Assembly (NCBI GenBank): GCA_030535875.1
Contig: JAUNRC010000005.1
Span: 1-57,033, forward strand
Origin: Akkermansia sp.
GTDB taxonomy: Bacteria > Verrucomicrobiota > Verrucomicrobiia > Verrucomicrobiales > Akkermansiaceae
DNA: 57,033 bases
Reading direction: 5' to 3'
Shown piece by piece: positions 51,933 through 57,033 of this stretch. Position 1 is the stretch's first letter. The number at the start of each line of letters is the position of its first letter. A program made the position numbers and the translations under genes. Under the pieces are notes generated by a model. It was not told the DNA's origin. It did no database searches and worked only from the letters and a program-made list of their open reading frames with translations.

Positions 51933-51972
51933 CGCAATCGTCGCCCAACTACCCTCCCCCACCCACTTCGTC

Positions 51973-51996
51973 TGACTGACATCATTATGTTAGTCA
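51973..51996 (+). terminator. Inverted repeat after the PUR gene
   Basis: TGACTGACAT / ATGTTAGTCA (10 bp with one G:U) around a 4-nt loop, 40 nt past the stop. The tail is not T-rich, so the role is unsure. Confidence 0.45.
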
Positions 51997-52061
51997 TACC
52001 CCAATTTCCTGAAAGTCATAGCATTGCAGCAGGAAATAAAAATTACCCTCAAAATTCAGGC

Positions 52062-52090
52062 TGGACAAACGCTGTACAAAAGTGTTTAAT
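52062..52090 (+). promoter_or_regulatory. Promoter of the glycosyltransferase-GH57 operon
   Basis: TGGACA (52062-52067), 17-nt spacer, TTTAAT (52085-52090). The leader is about 56 nt and ends with a clear GAGG ribosome binding site before ATG 52153, unlike the short-leader genes. Confidence 0.5.
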
Positions 52091-52152
52091 AGGGCAGACG
52101 CTGGGACAAAGTTCCGGCATCGGTACAGGCAAACAAAGAGAAAGAGGAAAGT

Positions 52153-53451
52153 ATGAGAAGGATAAAAGTTCTGGAATTAGGTTGGGAGTTTCCTCCGCTG
52201 ATTAACGGAGGGCTCGGAGTGGCCTGCATGGGAATATCCCGCGCATTGGCAAAGAAGGTTGATTTGTCTGTTATCGTCCCCAAAGCGAAACCCGGAGTGA
52301 GCTATGACGGCTTCGGTCTGACCGGCATCAATAATCTGGAGTACCAGGAAATGGAGACTCTGGAGGAAGGCTACACGTACGAGAGTTTTTCAGTAGTGGG
52401 GAAAGCACCGGTCAATCTGGATCCCTACGCCTGCGAGGAAGGTAGCCCCGGCAACATCGTCTTCACCAAAGAAGGCAAACTTCTTTTCTCACGCGTACAC
52501 AAAGCCGATTTGGATTTGTTCACCGGCAAGGAAGACTTGTACGCCGGAGATTTGGCCCGCAAGGTGATAGAGTTCTCGAAGATATGCGCCGTCATGGCTC
52601 GGCAGTACGACTTCGATGTCGTTCACGCGCACGACTGGATGACTTATCTGGCCGGAGTGGAAGTGAAAAAGGCGACCGGCAAACCGCTGGTTGTGCACCT
52701 GCACGCCTCGCAGTTTGACCGAGCCGGGGCCGATGCGCGCGGCTGGATTTACGACATTGAGAAGTACGGCATGGAGCAGGCGGATGCCGTGATTCCCGTC
52801 TCCAAGTACACGGGCACCATCGCAGCCGGTCACTACGGCATCGACCCGTCCAAGATTTTCCCGGTTCACAACGGAGCCGACCCGGTAGAGGTCTTCCACA
52901 CCAAAAAGAAGTTCCCGGAGAAGCTCGTTCTCTTCCTCGGCCGACTCACCGCCCAGAAAGGGCCGGAGTTCTTCCTCCAGATTGCGGCAAAAGTACTGGA
53001 ACAAACGGATAACGTCCGTTTCGTCATGGCCGGTACCGGCGAAAAACTCCGCCAGCTCATCGAGACGGGAGCCTTCCACGGCGTAGGCGACAAGTTCCAC
53101 TTCACGGGATTCCTCAACAAGCAGAAAGTCAATGAACTGCTGAGCATGACGGATGTCTACTGCATGCCCTCCGTCTCGGAGCCTTTCGGACTTTCCGCAC
53201 TCGAGGCAGCCCAGTTCAACATTCCGGCCGTTATCTCCAAGCAAAGCGGCGTAGCCGAAGTCATGAAGGGAGCCCTCAAGGCCGACTTCTGGGATGTCAA
53301 CATGATGGCCAAGCACATCGTTGACCTCATTACGGATGAAGAGCTCTACCAACAGGTGGTTGAGCAAAGTGCACAGGACATCAAGAACTCCAACTGGGAG
53401 ACCGCAGCCGACAAGATGCTGCGTGTCTACCACCACGTTCTCGGATGGTAA
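52153..53451 (+). CDS. Glycogen-synthase-like glycosyltransferase (GT4/GT5 type)
   Basis: 432-aa GT-B fold enzyme. The N-terminal WEFPPLINGGLG (11-22) is the nucleotide-sugar loop of starch/glycogen synthases. DVVHAHDWMT and the C-terminal SEPFGLSALEA (E-x7-E motif, about 340-350) complete the active site. The adjacent GH57 gene suggests alpha-glucan storage metabolism. A GT4 enzyme acting on another glycan is the alternative. Confidence 0.88.
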   Translation: MRRIKVLELGWEFPPLINGGLGVACMGISRALAKKVDLSVIVPKAKPGVSYDGFGLTGINNLEYQEMETLEEGYTYESFSVVGKAPVNLDPYACEEGSPGNIVFTKEGKLLFSRVHKADLDLFTGKEDLYAGDLARKVIEFSKICAVMARQYDFDVVHAHDWMTYLAGVEVKKATGKPLVVHLHASQFDRAGADARGWIYDIEKYGMEQADAVIPVSKYTGTIAAGHYGIDPSKIFPVHNGADPVEVFHTKKKFPEKLVLFLGRLTAQKGPEFFLQIAAKVLEQTDNVRFVMAGTGEKLRQLIETGAFHGVGDKFHFTGFLNKQKVNELLSMTDVYCMPSVSEPFGLSALEAAQFNIPAVISKQSGVAEVMKGALKADFWDVNMMAKHIVDLITDEELYQQVVEQSAQDIKNSNWETAADKMLRVYHHVLGW

Positions 53452-53479
53452 CCCTCAACTTTCAGTAAGGACAGGCACT

Positions 53480-54664
53480 ATGAATATCTCCCTGACATTT
53501 CATGCACATCAGCCCAACCGACTGATTCCCTACGACTTCTTCAAAATCGGCGAACACGCCTTCTATGAAGACGATGCTCTGAACGGGCGCGTGCTCAGCG
53601 AAGTGGCCGAACGCTGCTACCTGCCGGCCAACAGGCTCATGAAACAACTCATCGAGCTCTCCGACGGCAAGTTCAAATTTGCCTTAGCCATCTCGGGCGT
53701 CATTCTCGAACAAGCGAAGTACCATCGCCCCGACCTCATCTCCTCCTTTCAAGAGCTGGCAGAGACCGGCTGCGTAGAGTTCCTCGCCATGCCCTACTAT
53801 GCCTCCCTCGCCTCCCTGTACTCAACGGGAGAGTTTGCCGAGCAGGTGGAGGAGCACATGGACCTCATCGAAGAACTCTTCGGGCAGCGCCCGACCGTAC
53901 TCTGGAACACCGGCATGCTCTACTCCAATGCCATCGCCGCTCAGGCCTATGATATGGGATTTGAGGGCATTGTTGCGGATGGTAGCCGTCGCATGATGAA
54001 AAATCTCCATCCCAATGAGCTCCAGTGCGCTCCGCTCATTGCCAAGACCAAGACACTTGTTCGCCACCGCCACCTCTCCAATGATTTGGCCAACCGCAGA
54101 ACAGATCCCACTTGGAGCGAGTACCCTCTCTCCCCCTACACCTTCGCAGATTGGTTAAGCCAACAGCAGGGCCAGGTTGTCAACATCTCCATGGATTACG
54201 AGACGCTCGGTGAGCGCCAACCGGACACAACGGGAGTCTTCGAGTTCTGGCGCAGCATGATTATGGCCACGCTCTTTGCCGGCAATCAATTCATGACCCC
54301 GACAGAGTGCGTACGCACCTTTGACTCCACCGGCACACTCGATGTCCCCAACCCGGTCAGTTGCTCCACGTTCGGCACGACAACCCATTGGAACGGCAAT
54401 GTCATGCAGCAGGAAGCCATCAAGAAAATCTATGATTTGGAGGCCTCGGTCAAGGCCAGTGAAGACCGCGACATGATTCACGTGTGGCGCAAGCTTCAAA
54501 GCGCCGACCACTTCCACTATATGGAGAAGAGCAACGGCTTCACCCCCTACCCCTCGCCCTACGATGCCTACATTTACTACATGAATGCTCTGGCAGACCT
54601 GCAGGTACGAGTTAAACAGGAGGCCGACTTCATCCACAAGGCCAATCGAACCACCATCGCCTGA
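53480..54664 (+). CDS. GH57 alpha-amylase-like protein, probable loss of nucleophile
   Basis: 394-aa GH57-family protein with the (beta/alpha)7 barrel start FHAHQPNRL (7-15). Motif 4 is visible as SMDYETLGERQ with Asp239 and Glu241. In GH57 alpha-amylases the nucleophile is a glutamate in a WNTE- or RNTE-like segment; here that place reads LWNTGMLYSN, with Gly145. It may thus be a non-catalytic alpha-amylase-like homologue. AAGGACAGG precedes the ATG. It is 28 nt downstream of the glycosyltransferase and probably in one operon. Confidence 0.85.
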   Translation: MNISLTFHAHQPNRLIPYDFFKIGEHAFYEDDALNGRVLSEVAERCYLPANRLMKQLIELSDGKFKFALAISGVILEQAKYHRPDLISSFQELAETGCVEFLAMPYYASLASLYSTGEFAEQVEEHMDLIEELFGQRPTVLWNTGMLYSNAIAAQAYDMGFEGIVADGSRRMMKNLHPNELQCAPLIAKTKTLVRHRHLSNDLANRRTDPTWSEYPLSPYTFADWLSQQQGQVVNISMDYETLGERQPDTTGVFEFWRSMIMATLFAGNQFMTPTECVRTFDSTGTLDVPNPVSCSTFGTTTHWNGNVMQQEAIKKIYDLEASVKASEDRDMIHVWRKLQSADHFHYMEKSNGFTPYPSPYDAYIYYMNALADLQVRVKQEADFIHKANRTTIA

Positions 54665-54689
54665 CGACTCGCTGATTATCCTTTCGCAG

Positions 54690-54723
54690 CACCCGACAGC
54701 CATCGGCCGTCGGGTGTTTTTTT
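54690..54723 (+). terminator. Intrinsic terminator of the GT-GH57 operon
   Basis: Stem CACCCGAC / GTCGGGTG with an 11-nt loop, then seven T residues. Confidence 0.85.
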
Positions 54724-55721
54724 CATACATCCGCAGTAGTCGGGAGCAATCGAGCCTGAGCCGCTCGGAAGTTGAGCACCATGCAAACAAGCGCCACACC
54801 CGCCGTGACCCAAGGCAACCAATCGGGACAGTTGTACATATCACCCCACGAGGCTATGGCAAGTACACCGGAGGAAAGCAAAAGCAAACTGTAAAGCGAC
54901 ATCAACATCACATAACGAGCCCGCCAGCGCCAACCGATACACTCACTGAACAACGCCGCCCCCAGACAAACAAATGATGTAAAAAAGACTGTCGCACAAC
55001 CGCACAGTACCAACTTCCATCCGAATAAGTCATGATAGCGGTCATAGCTCTCATACTCGTATTGAGAAAAAGTACGCGAAACCTCCACAACATTATTCTG
55101 TAAACGCCCCATTACATACAAATTAACATTCTGAGGCGACGGAGCATATTCAAAGCAAAGTTTCAAATGCGGAACCGCTAAATTGGAAAAATCCGACGTC
55201 CGCAACAACAAATACTCCGGCGTGGCATCTTCCACCAAGGGACGAAAGGACTCAGGTAACTGTACCGTCAGGGGGTCGATGCGTACCATCTTCAATTCCG
55301 AAAGTAAATGGCCCGGTTTGAACCGGAACTCCCGCACCCCGGAAAGAATACGCGGAGCCATCCCCGTCCCCGTCGATACGCCACAAAGACTCGTACAACT
55401 TGTGCGGGAGTGAGCGGGTGGCTCAAACCAACTGCGCAGCACCAAAGCCCCGGGACGGCTCACGCCGAACTGCGGCTGGGCAGCCTCGCCCCATTCGGTA
55501 TGGAGCTCCTGCACCCTGCACTTCACCAGAGCCCCCTCCAACGAAGGAGTAAAGGTCTTGGTATTCACCTCATGAACCCGCTCCGCCGCACACCATGTCA
55601 GCAAAGCCGGTATGCAGAATACTGCCGGAACTGCCATCACGAGAGTCGCCGGCAGAATAAATATCATCACCAGAACCTGCAAGGCCGGATATCGAACCAA
55701 TATGCGCGATTTGTTACTCAT
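54723..55721 (-). CDS. Unrecognised membrane protein, 332 aa
   Basis: One N-terminal membrane helix (about 12-45), a soluble part (about 50-235) and three or four C-terminal helices (from about 240). The soluble part contains EWGEAAQPQFGVSRPGAL, which resembles a segment of the upstream neighbour (YWGNPVRPQYGFSVTAL). I recognise no family. Its last bases overlap the terminator of the convergent operon. The two genes are 12 nt apart and probably form a functional pair. Confidence 0.8.
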   Translation of the reverse strand: MSNKSRILVRYPALQVLVMIFILPATLVMAVPAVFCIPALLTWCAAERVHEVNTKTFTPSLEGALVKCRVQELHTEWGEAAQPQFGVSRPGALVLRSWFEPPAHSRTSCTSLCGVSTGTGMAPRILSGVREFRFKPGHLLSELKMVRIDPLTVQLPESFRPLVEDATPEYLLLRTSDFSNLAVPHLKLCFEYAPSPQNVNLYVMGRLQNNVVEVSRTFSQYEYESYDRYHDLFGWKLVLCGCATVFFTSFVCLGAALFSECIGWRWRARYVMLMSLYSLLLLSSGVLAIASWGDMYNCPDWLPWVTAGVALVCMVLNFRAAQARLLPTTADV

Positions 55722-55733
55722 ACAATCAACATT

Positions 55734-56291
55734 CTATTCCGTTCCGCTGATGAGATAAACCTCCGAACAAAGCACCGTCCCACGCTTCGCATCATGCACG
55801 GCCACGCGGGCAGCATACAGATCTCCGGTACGCCCCTTCAACTTCGACAGGCGCACGACAGGCTGCAAAGGTAATTTACCGTCACTCCGACGGGCTTTTG
55901 TCACCGGGAGAGGCTGCATGGGCAAGGGTCTGTTATCGTCTGATATCAAACTCGGTGTGCGGGTGGCAAGCGCCGTCACCGAAAATCCGTACTGAGGGCG
56001 CACGGGATTGCCCCAATAGAGCAATTCATAACGATTGGGAGCATACTCGCGCAGACGAACAATGGGACGCTTTGCCTGATAAGCGGTCGGCACCTTATGA
56101 TTGGCGGCATAGGGTGCCAAACATATCACCTCCGGCGGCAATGCATATAATTGCTGCGGAGGAGCCTTGGCCACCTGCTCTTTGCGATAGCCCACCAGAG
56201 CAATGAAGGCGCACAATGTGACAAAAGCCGCTATGGTTACAGCGGCTGCGTGCACCAACAAAGTGCGGCGAACTGGCTCGAACAAGTACAT
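55734..56291 (-). CDS. Unrecognised membrane-anchored protein, 185 aa
   Basis: Bitopic protein with one membrane helix (about 12-34) and a periplasmic domain. The domain includes YELLYWGNPVRPQYGFSV (about 88-105), matching the downstream membrane protein, and ends in a beta-rich part LVxS-like (LCSEVYLISG). It starts 3 nt after ruvA, so the transcript may run ruvA to the two membrane genes. The function is unknown. Confidence 0.78.
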   Translation of the reverse strand: MYLFEPVRRTLLVHAAAVTIAAFVTLCAFIALVGYRKEQVAKAPPQQLYALPPEVICLAPYAANHKVPTAYQAKRPIVRLREYAPNRYELLYWGNPVRPQYGFSVTALATRTPSLISDDNRPLPMQPLPVTKARRSDGKLPLQPVVRLSKLKGRTGDLYAARVAVHDAKRGTVLCSEVYLISGTE

Positions 56292-56294
56292 AGC

Positions 56295-56891
56295 TCATCG
56301 GGTCATCAGGCGCAGAGCGCCGCGAATAAGCTCATCGGCATCTGCTTGCGGGTGCTCTTTGAGCAAGGCTTTAAGAGCCTTACGAGCCTCCACCTGCTTA
56401 AAGCCGAGAGCCACGAGAGCCAACTCGGCATCTGCGGCGGCAGGAGTTGTGGTCCCCTGTTGCTGAGCCTCCCAAGTAGAAGCCAGACCGACCTTATCTT
56501 TAAGCTCGAGCACGATGCGCTCAGCCGTCTTTTTACCTACGCCCTTGGCGCGGGCAATAGCCTGCACATCACCTCCGGCCACAGCAGCCTTAAAAGAACT
56601 GACATTCAAACCGCTGAGAATAGAAATTGCCGTTGCGGGGCCGATACCGCTCACACGCTCTATCAACAAGCGAAAGATATCTCGCTCAGCATCCGTCGCG
56701 AAACCATACAGCACCTGAGCGTTCTCACGAATGTGAAGATGAGTTTTCAGCGTCACCTGTTGTCCCTCTATCGGATTGAGCTGATCAAATGTCGAAAGAG
56801 GCACCTGAACTTCATACCCCACGCCATTAACATCCAACACAAGGCACTGAGGCAACGCCTCGGCTACTGTTCCACGCAAAAACGAAATCAT
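56295..56891 (-). CDS. ruvA: Holliday junction helicase subunit RuvA
   Basis: 198-aa RuvA. The N-terminal OB domain (MISFLRGTVAEAL...) carries the acidic pin region, the middle has two HhH motifs (SGIGPATAISIL and KGVGKKTAERIV), and the C-terminal domain III (about 150-198) binds RuvB. It holds Holliday junctions as a tetramer during branch migration. ruvB and ruvC are not in the window. Confidence 0.95.
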   Translation of the reverse strand: MISFLRGTVAEALPQCLVLDVNGVGYEVQVPLSTFDQLNPIEGQQVTLKTHLHIRENAQVLYGFATDAERDIFRLLIERVSGIGPATAISILSGLNVSSFKAAVAGGDVQAIARAKGVGKKTAERIVLELKDKVGLASTWEAQQQGTTTPAAADAELALVALGFKQVEARKALKALLKEHPQADADELIRGALRLMTR

Positions 56892-56911
56892 AAAAAAATA
56901 CGGGTAATGAG

Positions 56912-57033
56912 TTAAGCGGCCGGAGCCTCGCCGGGCTTCTCTTCAGCCGGAGCAGCCGGCTCTTCCTCCGGCTCCTGTGCAGGCTGCTGATTTTGCTCAG
57001 GCTCGGGAACAGATGCAGGCTCGGGAGCAGGTG
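56912..57033 (-). CDS. C-terminal tail of an unidentified protein, cut by the window edge
   Basis: The open frame enters from the right edge and stops at TAA 56914-56912. The visible 39 residues are low-complexity, rich in Pro, Glu and Ala (for example EPEQNQQPAQEPEEEPAAP). Such tails occur on various envelope or ribosomal proteins in this phylum, so no identity is offered. It lies 20 nt upstream of ruvA. Confidence 0.7.
   Translation of the reverse strand, partial: PAPEPASVPEPEQNQQPAQEPEEEPAAPAEEKPGEAPAA

Noticed and set aside
1..57033. CRISPR array, rRNA genes, prophage or intact insertion sequence
   Set aside because: No regularly spaced direct repeats, no rRNA signature and no transposase-like or phage structural gene was seen.

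Overview
The window looks like chromosomal DNA of a gut-type member of the Verrucomicrobiota, probably close to Akkermansiaceae. This placement is an inference from gene content. It rests on a PEP-CTERM-tailed GH16 enzyme with a terminal arginine run, a GH110 blood-group-B type alpha-1,3-galactosidase, a GH20 hexosaminidase, a PUR-domain protein, a GH57/glycosyltransferase pair and several exported families without known function. No rRNA operon, CRISPR array, prophage or intact insertion sequence is visible. Coding density is high, and many gene pairs overlap by ATGA or TGATG.

Layout. 0-2.7 kb: a truncated reading frame at the left edge, tRNA-Arg(UCU), ybeY-tadA-hypothetical, an OsmC protein and tRNA-Leu(UAA). 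2.7-8.9 kb: argJ, then a tight operon of a Fur-family regulator, sufC, sufB, sufD and a eukaryote-type hisA, then tRNA-Ser(GGA). 9-21 kb: lysS, argD, pyrC, a DUF3820 gene, menA, an ankyrin protein, an AlkD-like protein, a BI-1 family membrane protein, a Jag/KhpB-like RNA-binding protein, a thioredoxin-like exported protein, a GH36 alpha-galactosidase and alr. 21-30 kb: an MBL hydrolase, recN, a group of exported helical proteins, the GH110 enzyme, an rlmB-like methyltransferase and a phosphoesterase. 30-35 kb (minus strand): a comEC-like gene, a cysteine desulfurase, another exported helical protein, a TPR lipoprotein, then HU on the plus strand. 35.5-41 kb: GH16, GH20, an exported protein and tyrS. 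41-46 kb: coaD, two PilT-type ATPases and a Sel1-like protein. 46-57 kb: dxr, rnpB, nadK, argB, corA, a PUR protein, the glycosyltransferase and GH57 pair, two unrecognised membrane proteins, ruvA and the tail of a further gene.

How it fits together. argJ, argB and argD supply three steps of arginine synthesis from separate loci. The suf operon carries the Fe-S scaffold/ATPase proteins but no desulfurase; the only desulfurase here is 25 kb away. GH110, GH16, GH20 and GH36 together suggest use of galactose- and HexNAc-containing host or dietary glycans. Two retraction ATPases imply type IV pili, and a ComEC-like channel suggests DNA uptake.

Three observations stand out. First, a family of small exported helical proteins shares a D-x(3)-A-[ED]-x-A core at five places. 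Second, in about ten genes the -10 hexamer lies only 6-10 nt before the start codon, which predicts leaderless or nearly leaderless mRNAs. Third, one PilT-type ATPase carries a tandem duplication of its N-terminal domain. All assignments come from reading the sequence; no database search was run.
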